Assembly (NCBI GenBank): GCA_905203475.1
Contig: CAJKWD010000006.1
Span: 1-36,379, forward strand
Direction of reading: 5' to 3'
Length of the DNA: 36,379 bases
Source: an uncultured Acholeplasmataceae bacterium
Lineage (GTDB): Bacteria > Bacillota_I > Bacilli_A > RF39 > UBA660
Shown here: piece after piece, positions 25,156-32,872 of the stretch
How positions within the stretch are numbered: the stretch's first letter is position 1
How the letters are laid out: each line of letters begins with the position of its first letter
The notes under the pieces: generated by a model
What the model saw: only the letters and a program-made list of their open reading frames with translations
Database searches by the model: none
Told to the model about the DNA's origin: nothing
Program-made: the position numbers and the translations under genes

Positions 25156-25250
25156 TATGTTATACTATTGTTAGTGATGCAAATCACAAAAAAAGGAATG
25201 CTAAGTAAGGCATCCTGTTCTGGATTACCTAACTACGGTTAGGTTTTTTT
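25156..25250 (+). ncRNA. Orphan copy of the module 1 small RNA, with promoter
   Basis: TATGT-TATACT (25156-25166) is an extended -10 promoter. The predicted RNA from about 25173 has a 5' hairpin GTGAT-GCAA-ATCAC (25174-25187), GGAATGC/GCATCC with a bulged A (25195-25215), and a terminator ACCTAAC-TACG-GTTAGGT plus seven T (25227-25250). It is nearly identical to the RNA at 25633-25729 except between stems 2 and 3. No peptide ORF with a ribosome site faces it. It may be a free antisense RNA or a leader of the gene 40 bases downstream. Confidence 0.7.
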
Positions 25251-25289
25251 AAAAGATAAAATAAATATAGTGGAAGAGGTGTTGAGATA

Positions 25290-25610
25290 ATGCCTGATAT
25301 GCAAAGTGAAAAAGAAAATAATCGTTTTCAAGTTACAGATATTAGAGAACGTGAATGGAAAAAATTAGATGTTCCTGCAGCAAAATTATTACAATTGTTA
25401 ATTGATGCAGAAAATTTATTTCTAGATTTAGATGATTATCAAATGAGTCACAATCAGTGTTATCCTGATATTGAAGATATGATGTTACAAATAGGAATTC
25501 TTAGAGAGAATTATACAAACTTTGTTGATTTTCATACTGAAGTATTGAATATAAAACAAGACGAAGATGCTTTCCTGACGACCCCTGAAAATGATACACA
25601 AAATGAATAA
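25290..25610 (+). CDS. Hypothetical acidic protein, 106 aa
   Basis: Not recognised. MPDMQSEKENNRFQVTDIRE opens an acidic, soluble protein with helical centre (PAAKLLQLLIDAENLFLDLD) and a polar tail (TTPENDTQNE). No membrane segment or known motif. GAGGTG lies 8 bases before the ATG. There is no convincing promoter between the preceding RNA terminator and the gene, so it may be expressed by read-through from that RNA's promoter. It is flanked on both sides by copies of the same small RNA. Confidence 0.7.
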   Translation: MPDMQSEKENNRFQVTDIREREWKKLDVPAAKLLQLLIDAENLFLDLDDYQMSHNQCYPDIEDMMLQIGILRENYTNFVDFHTEVLNIKQDEDAFLTTPENDTQNE

Positions 25611-25632
25611 TATTTCCTTTTGTGATACTTTA

Positions 25633-25729
25633 TGTTATACTATTGTTAGTGATGAAAATCACAAAAAAAGGAATGCTAAGCAAGGCATCCCGTTATTATA
25701 GGGACACCTAACTACGGTTAGGTTTTTTT
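25633..25729 (+). ncRNA. Module 1 small RNA (putative antitoxin), with promoter
   Basis: TGT-TATACT (25633-25641) is an extended -10. The predicted RNA starts near 25648 and ends in a terminator ACCTAAC-TACG-GTTAGGT with seven T (25706-25729), about 82 nt. Hairpins are GTGAT-GAAA-ATCAC and GGAATGC/GCATCC; TCCC/GGGA (25688-25691 and 25701-25704) gives an alternative fold. TCCCGT and GGGA-N-ACCTAAC in this RNA recur in the same order in the DNA of the facing mRNA leader (25818-25851), so the RNA can pair with both arms of the hairpin hiding that ribosome site. Confidence 0.75.
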
Positions 25730-25809
25730 GTAATTATTTTTATAATCTGATATAAGATAATAGTTCGAAGGAGTTTCAAAATCGATGATGTAAAATCATG
25801 ATCTTTCAT
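25708..25809 (-). CDS. Putative type I toxin peptide, module 1 (33 aa)
   Basis: A 33-codon frame starting at 25809 and ending with TAG at 25710-25708, within the terminator stem of the facing small RNA. The ribosome site is very strong (GGGAGGTGAT, 25821-25812). The peptide starts MKDHDFTSSILKLLR and continues TIILYQIIKIITKKPNRS: a hydrophobic stretch followed by a basic C-terminus, as in membrane-acting small toxins. No Fst or Ldr signature is recognised. Layout is the same as modules 2 and 3. Toxicity is inference. Confidence 0.7.
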   Translation of the reverse strand: MKDHDFTSSILKLLRTIILYQIIKIITKKPNRS

Positions 25810-25811
25810 AA

Positions 25812-25843
25812 ATCACCTCCCGTCTATTTAACAAAAATCGGGA
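25812..25843 (-). promoter_or_regulatory. Hairpin hiding the module 1 toxin ribosome site
   Basis: In the minus-strand RNA TCCCG (25843-25839) pairs with CGGGA (25822-25818), the latter being part of GGGAGGTGAT. Five G-C-rich pairs would limit translation until the fold is opened. Confidence 0.55.
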
Positions 25844-25907
25844 TACCTAACCATTTCACATTCCTATTAATCACTTACGATAAAAATAGAGTGTGTTCCT
25901 GCATGAT

Positions 25908-25930
25908 GAGGAAATGATTTCTCTTTTTTT
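25908..25930 (+). terminator. First of two tandem terminators before parE
   Basis: GAGGAA, loop ATGA, TTTCTC, then eight T. TTCCT (25896-25900) could pair with AGGAA (25909-25913) and break the stem, as in an attenuator. Confidence 0.6.
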
Positions 25931-25951
25931 TGAATTTACTTTATCTATTAT

Positions 25952-25976
25952 GCAAGGTATTACTTGCTTTTTTTTT
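25952..25976 (+). terminator. Second of two tandem terminators before parE
   Basis: GCAAG (25952-25956), short loop, CTTGC (25963-25967), then nine T. Confidence 0.65.
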
Positions 25977-26017
25977 GATTTTCCTGTATCTTGAAATAGG
26001 AGAAAGTAAGGAAAATG

Positions 26018-26026
26018 TGTTATAAT
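26018..26026 (+). promoter_or_regulatory. Extended -10 promoter of parE
   Basis: TGT-TATAAT, 21 bases before the parE ATG; no clear -35. Confidence 0.65.
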
Positions 26027-26047
26027 AGAAAGTATTAGGGTGATATT

Positions 26048-27958
26048 ATGGCAAAATATGATGAACATTCAATTAAAGTTTTAGAAGGATTAGAAGCAGT
26101 AAGAAAACGTCCTGGTATGTATATTGGTTCTACTGATAAAAGAGGATTACATCATTTGGTATGGGAAATCGTTGATAATGGAATTGATGAAGTCATTAAT
26201 GGATATGGAAATAGAATTTCTATTATCATGCATAAAGATCACTCCATTGAAGTAAGCGATAGTGGACGTGGTGTACCAGTAGGAATGCATGAAACAGGAA
26301 AATCAACACCAGAAGTAATTTATACGGTATTACATGCTGGTGGTAAATTTGAAGAGGGTGGATACAAAGTATCTGGAGGATTACATGGAGTAGGTGCTTC
26401 TGTTGTGAATGCCCTTAGTAAATGGATGGAAGTAACGATTTGTAGAGATGGTTATAAATACTTTATTCGTTTTAAAGATGGGGGTAAAGTAGATCAAAAA
26501 TTAAAGAAAATAGAAAAGACAAGTAAAACAGGAACAACAGTCCGTTTTATGCCTGATGATACGATATTTTCTACTACTACTTTTTCCTTTACTACGATTT
26601 GTGAAAGAATGCAGGAATGTGCTTTTTTACTAAAAGGGTTAACAGTTACTGTAGAAGATGAAGAGGATAATAAAAAACGTGAATTCCACTATGCCAATGG
26701 TTTAGAAGCTTTTGTAGAATATTTAAACGAAGATAAAAATGTATTACATAAACCAGTTCACTTTATGGGTGAAAAAGACGGGATCCGTGTTGAGATTGCT
26801 TTTCAATATACAGAAGAATACAGTGAGAATTTAGTATCATTTGTAAATAATGTCAAAACAAATGATGGTGGAACGCATGAAGTTGGTTTTAAGACTGCTG
26901 TTACAAGAGTATTCAATGATTATGCAAGAACAAATGGCTTTTTAAAAGCGAAAGATAAAAACTTAGAGGGTAGTGATACGAGAGAGGGATTGACTGCTAT
27001 TATCAGTTTACAAGTTCCAGAAGATAAATTGCAGTTTGAAGGACAAACGAAAGGTAAATTAGGAACACCAGAGGCTCGTCCAATTGTAGATAGTATCGTA
27101 TCAGAAAAGCTACAATATTATTTGGAAGAGAATAAAGAGATTGCTACTAAAATACTAAATAAAATGGTAAAGAGTAAGTTAGTTCGTGAAGCGGCTCGAA
27201 AAGCACGTGATGAAGCTCGTAATGGAAAAAGTAAAAGTACGAAAGAACGTGCCCTTAGTGGAAAACTCGCTCCTGCTCAAGCGAAAAATCCAAAGAAAAA
27301 TGAATTATTCTTAGTCGAGGGTGATTCTGCTGGTGGTAGTGCAAAACAAGGAAGAGATCGTAAATTTCAAGCCATTTTACCACTTCGTGGAAAAGTAATT
27401 AACTCTGAGAAAGCAACCATGGAAGATATTTTAAAAAATGAAGAAATTAATACCATTATCCATACTGTAGGAGCTGGTTGTGGAAGTGATTTTGAAGTAG
27501 AAGATTCTAATTATGATAAAGTAATTATTATGACCGATGCCGATGTCGATGGTTCCCATATTCAAATTCTATTATTAACGTTCTTCTATCGATATATGAA
27601 ACCATTAATTGAAGCGGGAAAACTTTATATTGCTATGCCACCACTATATAAAATTACTTGTGGGAAAGACCTTTCTTATGCATGGACAGAAGATGATCGT
27701 AAACAAGTATTAGAAAAATATAAAGGCAAGAAAACAGAAACACAAAGATATAAAGGATTAGGGGAAATGAATGCCGATCAATTATGGGAAACTACTATGA
27801 ATCCAGATACACGTAGTTTAATTAAAATTAATATTAGTGATGCTGCTTTAGCAGAAAAAAGAGTACGTGTTTTAATGGGAGATAAAGTAGAACCTAGAAA
27901 AGAATGGATTGAAGAAAATGTAGAATTTGGTCTACAAGATAATTACCAAATTAGTTAG
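26048..27958 (+). CDS. parE: DNA topoisomerase IV subunit B
   Basis: ATPase subunit of topoisomerase IV, which unlinks daughter chromosomes. The 636-residue protein has the GHKL ATPase motifs (EIVDNGIDEV, DSGRGVPVGMHE, SGGLHGVGASVVNALS), the transducer lysine loop (FEGQTKGKLG) and the TOPRIM domain (LFLVEGDSAGGSAKQGRDRK, IIMTDADVDGSHIQILLLTF, RYKGLGEMNADQLWETTMNP). It is called ParE and not GyrB because of its pairing with parC and the FSTTTFSFTTICERMQECAF segment. GGGTGAT precedes the ATG. Ten bases separate it from the next gene of the parE-unknown-parC unit. Confidence 0.95.
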   Translation: MAKYDEHSIKVLEGLEAVRKRPGMYIGSTDKRGLHHLVWEIVDNGIDEVINGYGNRISIIMHKDHSIEVSDSGRGVPVGMHETGKSTPEVIYTVLHAGGKFEEGGYKVSGGLHGVGASVVNALSKWMEVTICRDGYKYFIRFKDGGKVDQKLKKIEKTSKTGTTVRFMPDDTIFSTTTFSFTTICERMQECAFLLKGLTVTVEDEEDNKKREFHYANGLEAFVEYLNEDKNVLHKPVHFMGEKDGIRVEIAFQYTEEYSENLVSFVNNVKTNDGGTHEVGFKTAVTRVFNDYARTNGFLKAKDKNLEGSDTREGLTAIISLQVPEDKLQFEGQTKGKLGTPEARPIVDSIVSEKLQYYLEENKEIATKILNKMVKSKLVREAARKARDEARNGKSKSTKERALSGKLAPAQAKNPKKNELFLVEGDSAGGSAKQGRDRKFQAILPLRGKVINSEKATMEDILKNEEINTIIHTVGAGCGSDFEVEDSNYDKVIIMTDADVDGSHIQILLLTFFYRYMKPLIEAGKLYIAMPPLYKITCGKDLSYAWTEDDRKQVLEKYKGKKTETQRYKGLGEMNADQLWETTMNPDTRSLIKINISDAALAEKRVRVLMGDKVEPRKEWIEENVEFGLQDNYQIS

Positions 27959-27968
27959 AGGTGTAAAG

Positions 27969-28769
27969 ATGAGATTTGATCCTTATGTTGAAATTCCTGA
28001 AAATTTCTATTTTTTACCAGAAGAAGTTTATATTATGCCTTGTGTAAGAGAGTATGTATATCGTTTTGGTAAGATGCGTGAATGTCTATTAGAAACGGAA
28101 ATAACAGATATTATCATGCCTCTTTTTGATGAGGAAGATTATGATTTAAAAGGAAAATATTTAAATATAGGATCTGGAGAAATATACGATAGTCCGGAGA
28201 TGGTTATTTATAATCCTATTTTAGAGAATAACTTAAATGGAAATTATGATATATATGTGAAAGAAGCAGAAAAGAAATGTGTCAAAGATATCATTCATAA
28301 GACAAAGCCAATGACTTATTTGGAAATGTATCAAGATTTAAGTAATTATCCAGAGGGAGTAATTAGTTCATTTGGAATTGGCCTTCGTAAAGAAAAATTA
28401 AGATGGCAATCACAACTATGTTATACAGATGAAGATGATCCACTCATTACTAGAAAACTATTAATTCATGAGTTAAAACAACATATTTTAAAATTAAAAG
28501 AATTAGAACAGCACCAAGCAGTACGTGTTATAGATTTATATCTTGGTTATCATAAACCAAAAGGGGAGTATGAAACGTCTTATGGATGGATGTTTTTAAC
28601 GAGAACAAATCATTTTACGTATGTCAATGTAATTGATATGCAGGAGTATAGAGCAAGTGATTTTGAACAAATTATCTATTATCCAGATTATATGGAAGAA
28701 CATAAAATAGAAAATATTTATCCCATTTACGATGCTAGAATGTGCTACGAGAAAGTGAAGACGCTATAA
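27969..28769 (+). CDS. Hypothetical protein between parE and parC, 266 aa
   Basis: Not recognised. The ATG at 27969 follows AGAGGTG. The product is acidic, rich in Tyr and Glu, without signal peptide or membrane helices. It begins MRFDPYVEIPENFYFLPEEV and includes MYQDLSNYPEGVISSFGIGL and ELKQHILKLKELEQHQAVRV. No catalytic motif is evident. It is 10 bases after parE and 15 before parC, so all three are one transcript; parE and parC are usually adjacent, and this insertion is unusual. Confidence 0.82.
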   Translation: MRFDPYVEIPENFYFLPEEVYIMPCVREYVYRFGKMRECLLETEITDIIMPLFDEEDYDLKGKYLNIGSGEIYDSPEMVIYNPILENNLNGNYDIYVKEAEKKCVKDIIHKTKPMTYLEMYQDLSNYPEGVISSFGIGLRKEKLRWQSQLCYTDEDDPLITRKLLIHELKQHILKLKELEQHQAVRVIDLYLGYHKPKGEYETSYGWMFLTRTNHFTYVNVIDMQEYRASDFEQIIYYPDYMEEHKIENIYPIYDARMCYEKVKTL

Positions 28770-28784
28770 AAAGTAGGTGAAGTT

Positions 28785-31304
28785 ATGCAAGAAGTAATCA
28801 AACGAATTTATGAATATTCACTAGAAGAAATATTAGGAGAACGATTTGGAGAGTATTCTAAAGAAATTATCCAATATCGTGCTTTACCAGATGTAAGAGA
28901 TGGTTTAAAACCTGTACAAAGACGTATTTTATATGCAATGTATCGTGATCATAATACATATGATAAACCATATAAAAAATCAGCTAAAGCAGTAGGAAAT
29001 ATCATGGGAGCTTATCACCCACATGGTGATTCTTCTATCTATGATGCTATGGTACGTATGAGTCAATGGTGGAAACAAAATGCAGTATATATTGATATGC
29101 ATGGAAATAATGGATCTATGGATGGGGATAGTCCAGCAGCTATGCGTTATACAGAAGCAAGACTATCTAAAATAAGTAATGAACTATTAACTGATATTGA
29201 TAAAGATACTGTAGAATGGGTTCCAAACTATGATGATACTTTATTAGAACCAACAGTACTACCTGTGAAATTTCCATTATTACTTGTCAATGGAGCAATG
29301 GGAATTAGTGCGGGATATGCAACTAATATTCCAACTCATAACTTAGGAGAAGTTATAGATGCTACCATTAAACGTATTGATAGTCCAAATTGTCGTTTGG
29401 ATACAATTATGGAAATTGTCAAAGGGCCAGATTTTCCAACTGGTGGGATTGTCGAAGGATTAAAAGGAATTCGTCAAGCATATGAAACAGGTCGAGGCAA
29501 AATCATTATTCGTAGTAAAATCCATTTTGAAAAACAAAAAGGGAAAGAACAAATTATCATTGATGAAATTCCATATGAAGTAAATAAAGCTAACATGGTA
29601 CGTCGTATTGATGAGATTCGTATTGATAAGAAAATAGAAGGAATTCAAGAAGTTCGTGATGAGACATCGAGAGAAGGACTTAGAATTGCGATTGATCTTA
29701 AAAAAGATGCGAATAGAGAATTAGTTTTAAATTATTTATTAAAAAATACAGATATGCAGATTTCTTATACATTTAACATGGTAGCAATCATCAATCATCG
29801 TCCAATGACAGTGGGAATATTACCAATTTTAGATGCTTATATAGCCCATGAAAAAGAAGTAATTACAAGAAGAACAAACTTTGAATTACGTGTTGCTAGA
29901 AAAAGAATGCATATTTTGGAAGGTTTAATTAGAGCTTTATCTATTTTGGATGAAGTGATTAAAACGATCCGTGCTAGTAAAAATAAAAGTGATGCAAAAT
30001 TAAACTTAGTAAAGAAATTTGAATTTACTGAAGAACAAGCAGAAGCAATTGTTACATTGCAACTTTACCGTTTGACTAATACTGATGTAACAGAATTAGA
30101 ATCTGAATTAAAGCACTTACAAGAAGAAGTAGCTCGTTTAGATGAAATTATTTCCAATGAAGATAAACTAAAGAGTGTTATGAAAGAAGAATTACGTGCC
30201 GTGAAAAAAGGATATGCAACACCACGTTTAACAGAAATTAAAGAAGAGATTACAGAGATTAAAATTGATACATCAGTAATGATTCCAAAAGAAGATGTTA
30301 TCGTTGTCATTACCAATGATGGGTATGTAAAACGTGTCTCTCTTCGTAGTTATCAAGCATCTACTGATTCAACTGCTGTTAAAGAAGGAGACTTTGTTAC
30401 TTATACCATGAAATTAAACACTTTAGATACAGTTTTAATGTTTACAAACTTTGGTAATTATTTATATGTCCCTGTTCATATTATTCCTGATTTAAAATGG
30501 AAAGATTTAGGAAAACATATTAGCAACGTTATTAAATTAAAAGAAGGGGAACGTATTATTGGAGCAATTCCAGTGAAAGACTTTGAATCTGATATGGTAA
30601 TTACGCAAGCAACCAAATTAGGAATGATCAAACGTACACATGTGAAAGATTTTAAAGTTCAACGTTATACAAAGTCTATGACAAGTATGAAGTTAAAAGA
30701 AAATGATGAATTAATCTTTGTATCAAGTGAAAATTATCAAGATATTTTTGTAACAACATATCGCGGTTATGGACTTTGGTATGAAGTATCTGAAATACCA
30801 TTTACAGGACCAAAGGGTAGTGGAGTGAAATCTATTAATTTAAAAGAAGATTATGTTGTCGGAACAAGCTTGTTTGATGGTAAAAGTGAATATTTAACCG
30901 TCCTAACAAAGAAAAATACAGCAAAAAGAGTAAAATTAACAGAGTTTGATAAAATGTCACGTGCTCGTCGTGGAATACAAATTGTAAGAGATGTAAAAAC
31001 AAATCCATATTATATTTTAAATACATTTGTACTTCCAAGTAAGAATGAAATTTATCTAAAAACAAAAGATGATGTTGTAATAAAAAAATTAACAGAATTT
31101 AAAGTAGCTGATCGATACTCAACTGGATCTACAGTAAAAGAAAAATTCTTAAGTGCTGGTGTTATTACAACGTTACTAGAAGATGAAAAAGAAGAAGTAG
31201 TTCCAATTACAACAAAAGAAAAAAAGATTTCATTAAAAGAAATAGATGAAAGAATTTTAACAATCGATGACTTTTTAAATGATTTTGAAAATAAAGAGGT
31301 GTAA
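28785..31304 (+). CDS. parC: DNA topoisomerase IV subunit A
   Basis: DNA-cutting subunit of topoisomerase IV. The 839-residue protein has LPDVRDGLKPVQRRILYAMY, HPHGDSSIYDAMVRMSQ and the catalytic Tyr 122 in AAMRYTEARLS. The quinolone-determining residues are Ser 83 and Asp 87, matching the susceptible state of the streptococcal enzyme (Ser 79, Asp 83). The C-terminal half has the beta-propeller repeats (for example TNDGYVKRVSLRSY, TKLGMIKRTHVKDF, RARRGIQIV). GTAGGTGAAG precedes the ATG. A terminator overlaps the stop codon. Confidence 0.97.
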   Translation: MQEVIKRIYEYSLEEILGERFGEYSKEIIQYRALPDVRDGLKPVQRRILYAMYRDHNTYDKPYKKSAKAVGNIMGAYHPHGDSSIYDAMVRMSQWWKQNAVYIDMHGNNGSMDGDSPAAMRYTEARLSKISNELLTDIDKDTVEWVPNYDDTLLEPTVLPVKFPLLLVNGAMGISAGYATNIPTHNLGEVIDATIKRIDSPNCRLDTIMEIVKGPDFPTGGIVEGLKGIRQAYETGRGKIIIRSKIHFEKQKGKEQIIIDEIPYEVNKANMVRRIDEIRIDKKIEGIQEVRDETSREGLRIAIDLKKDANRELVLNYLLKNTDMQISYTFNMVAIINHRPMTVGILPILDAYIAHEKEVITRRTNFELRVARKRMHILEGLIRALSILDEVIKTIRASKNKSDAKLNLVKKFEFTEEQAEAIVTLQLYRLTNTDVTELESELKHLQEEVARLDEIISNEDKLKSVMKEELRAVKKGYATPRLTEIKEEITEIKIDTSVMIPKEDVIVVITNDGYVKRVSLRSYQASTDSTAVKEGDFVTYTMKLNTLDTVLMFTNFGNYLYVPVHIIPDLKWKDLGKHISNVIKLKEGERIIGAIPVKDFESDMVITQATKLGMIKRTHVKDFKVQRYTKSMTSMKLKENDELIFVSSENYQDIFVTTYRGYGLWYEVSEIPFTGPKGSGVKSINLKEDYVVGTSLFDGKSEYLTVLTKKNTAKRVKLTEFDKMSRARRGIQIVRDVKTNPYYILNTFVLPSKNEIYLKTKDDVVIKKLTEFKVADRYSTGSTVKEKFLSAGVITTLLEDEKEEVVPITTKEKKISLKEIDERILTIDDFLNDFENKEV

Positions 31305-31318
31305 AAACACCTTTTTTT
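31297..31318 (+). terminator. Terminator of the parE-parC operon
   Basis: AGGTGT (31297-31302), loop AAAA, ACACCT (31307-31312), then a T-run. The TAA stop is in the stem and loop. Confidence 0.88.
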
Positions 31319-31355
31319 ATGTTACAATAATATCCTTGTGAGAGGTGAGAAAACT

Positions 31356-32186
31356 ATGAACTTACAACAATATGTCAAAGAAAAAGAACAAATCATTATC
31401 GATGAATTTACTAGATTATATGGAGAAGAAAATCGTAGTATCTTTGAAAATAGGATGAAAGAAGTAACTTTGTTATTTCCTGACACACAAGAGAAAGATA
31501 AAGAAATGTGCATTGAATTATTATTGGGAAATTCTCATTCTTTAAATCCTTATCCAATTTCTATTGTGCAGGATTATATGCAAGATAGTGAACGTACAAG
31601 TTTCATTCCATTAATTGAAAAAAGAAACGATGATTTAAATATAAATAGATTAATTGTGATGCATCAACAACATGTTACAGATATTGCTTTACTACATGAA
31701 TTAAAACACGCTTTATTGACACAAATAGAATCACGAGTAGAGATAGAACACTATTTTTATACAAGCCTAAAAGTAGGCCTTTCTTGTATGGAAAATGTAT
31801 ATGATGGAAGACAACATCAATACTTCACAATTCAAGATAGAAATGCTTTTATATTAAATGAATTATTTACAGAGTATGATAGCTGTGATATGGTAACTCA
31901 TTTACATCAAACAACAGAGATTTTTCCAGGAGAAAAGAAAACAGAACCAAAGTATACTTGGCAGCATAATTTCTTTCCACTTGCCCAAGATTGTTCTATA
32001 GAAGTAAGAGAATACATTCGAACATTAGAATTAATGAACCCCATCAAATATAGTGATCATTACGCTGAATCAATCAATTTATTAAATCATTTCATATCTC
32101 AAGACAATTTAGAAGAACCAGTTACATTATCACAAAAACAATTATTTTTAACATATATGAATCAATTAACAAAAGGGACACGATAA
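31356..32186 (+). CDS. Putative zinc metallopeptidase-like protein, 276 aa
   Basis: Family not recognised. It carries HELKH in ALLHELKHALLTQIE, an HExxH zinc motif, with a glutamate-rich helix further on (FILNELFTEYDSCDMVTHLH) that could give a third ligand. There is no signal peptide or membrane helix, so it would act in the cytosol. The ATG at 31356 follows GAGAGGTGAG. TGT-TACAAT at 31320-31328 may be its promoter. HExxH can occur by chance, so peptidase activity is a hypothesis. Confidence 0.6.
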   Translation: MNLQQYVKEKEQIIIDEFTRLYGEENRSIFENRMKEVTLLFPDTQEKDKEMCIELLLGNSHSLNPYPISIVQDYMQDSERTSFIPLIEKRNDDLNINRLIVMHQQHVTDIALLHELKHALLTQIESRVEIEHYFYTSLKVGLSCMENVYDGRQHQYFTIQDRNAFILNELFTEYDSCDMVTHLHQTTEIFPGEKKTEPKYTWQHNFFPLAQDCSIEVREYIRTLELMNPIKYSDHYAESINLLNHFISQDNLEEPVTLSQKQLFLTYMNQLTKGTR

Positions 32187-32201
32187 GCTGTGACCTTTTT
32201 C
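32171..32201 (+). terminator. Terminator after the HExxH gene
   Basis: AAAAGG and CAC on the left pair with GTG and CCTTTT on the right, with a small internal mismatch, then T. Confidence 0.6.
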
Positions 32202-32230
32202 TTTACACAAATTTTTGATTATGTTATAAT
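32202..32230 (+). promoter_or_regulatory. Sigma-A promoter of the thioredoxin-like gene
   Basis: TTTACA (32202-32207), 17 bases, TATAAT (32225-32230) with TGT before it. Confidence 0.85.
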
Positions 32231-32260
32231 AAAATTATAGAATACGAAGGAGTGTTTACT

Positions 32261-32800
32261 ATGAATAAAAAGGATCAGAAAAAAACAAATCATGTAATTT
32301 CAGAAACAAAAAAGGATAAAACAAAGATAGAACGACCAATGAGTGCTTCAGAAAAAAAGAAAATGAAACGTTCTCATCGTTTCTATATGATTTTAACTTC
32401 AGTGATTATCATTGCTGTCATCGCTATTTGTATCTTTGTTTACAATCTACAAGGAGGACTTGTCAAAATTGATTTTGATGAATATTTAGAATTAAATCAA
32501 AGTGAATCACGTAAATTAATTTATGTTGGTGATAATGGCATTGTCTCACAAGAATTGACACCGGTATTAACAAATCTTTTAAGAAAGAGTCATAAACAAG
32601 CTTATTTTTATACACATAAGAATTTAGATAGTGATGAACAGATGAAATTTGTGGAATCTAATTCTATTACTAATAAAGAAGATGGATATATTTTACCATT
32701 CTTAATTGTCGTAGAAAATAAGAAAGTAGTCGCTTCTTATGAAGGATATTTAGATCAAGAGAGTTTAATTGATTTCTTAGAAGAACAAGGATATTATTAA
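32261..32800 (+). CDS. Membrane-anchored thioredoxin-like protein without CxxC
   Basis: A 179-residue protein: a very basic cytosolic N-terminus (to about residue 40, KKKMKRSHR), one membrane helix (FYMILTSVIIIAVIAICIFV), then an outward-facing domain. That domain has thioredoxin-like features: a strand RKLIYVGDNGIVSQ where an active-site CxxC would be expected, and a late strand LPFLIVVENKKVVASYEGYL followed by a helix. No cysteine pair is present, so redox activity is unlikely; it may be a structural or binding relative. AAGGAG precedes the ATG at 32261. Confidence 0.65.
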   Translation: MNKKDQKKTNHVISETKKDKTKIERPMSASEKKKMKRSHRFYMILTSVIIIAVIAICIFVYNLQGGLVKIDFDEYLELNQSESRKLIYVGDNGIVSQELTPVLTNLLRKSHKQAYFYTHKNLDSDEQMKFVESNSITNKEDGYILPFLIVVENKKVVASYEGYLDQESLIDFLEEQGYY

Positions 32801-32826
32801 GATGTCAACTAGACATCTTTTCTTTT
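32800..32826 (+). terminator. Terminator after the thioredoxin-like gene
   Basis: AGATGTC (32800-32806), loop AACTA, GACATCT (32812-32818), then T. The same stem ends tex at 35043. Confidence 0.85.
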
Positions 32827-32872
32827 GCAAAAGAAAAAATTATGATAAGATAAATAAGGAAAAGGTGAAGAT

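Larger units (their letters stand above)
25611..26047. other. 437-base gap without a large gene
   Basis: It holds, left to right, small RNA copy 2, the facing 33-codon peptide gene and its leader, two tandem plus-strand terminators, and the parE promoter. Each is listed separately. Confidence 0.8.

Noticed and set aside
25156..25729. Riboswitch reading of the two small RNA copies
   Set aside because: Copy 2 is not followed by a plus-strand gene and faces a peptide gene instead; no known riboswitch core is recognised. Only copy 1 could still be a leader.
25871..26068. Minus-strand 65-codon ORF across the parE start
   Set aside because: It is the antisense of the terminators and parE promoter; no ribosome site and the T-runs account for its Lys stretch.
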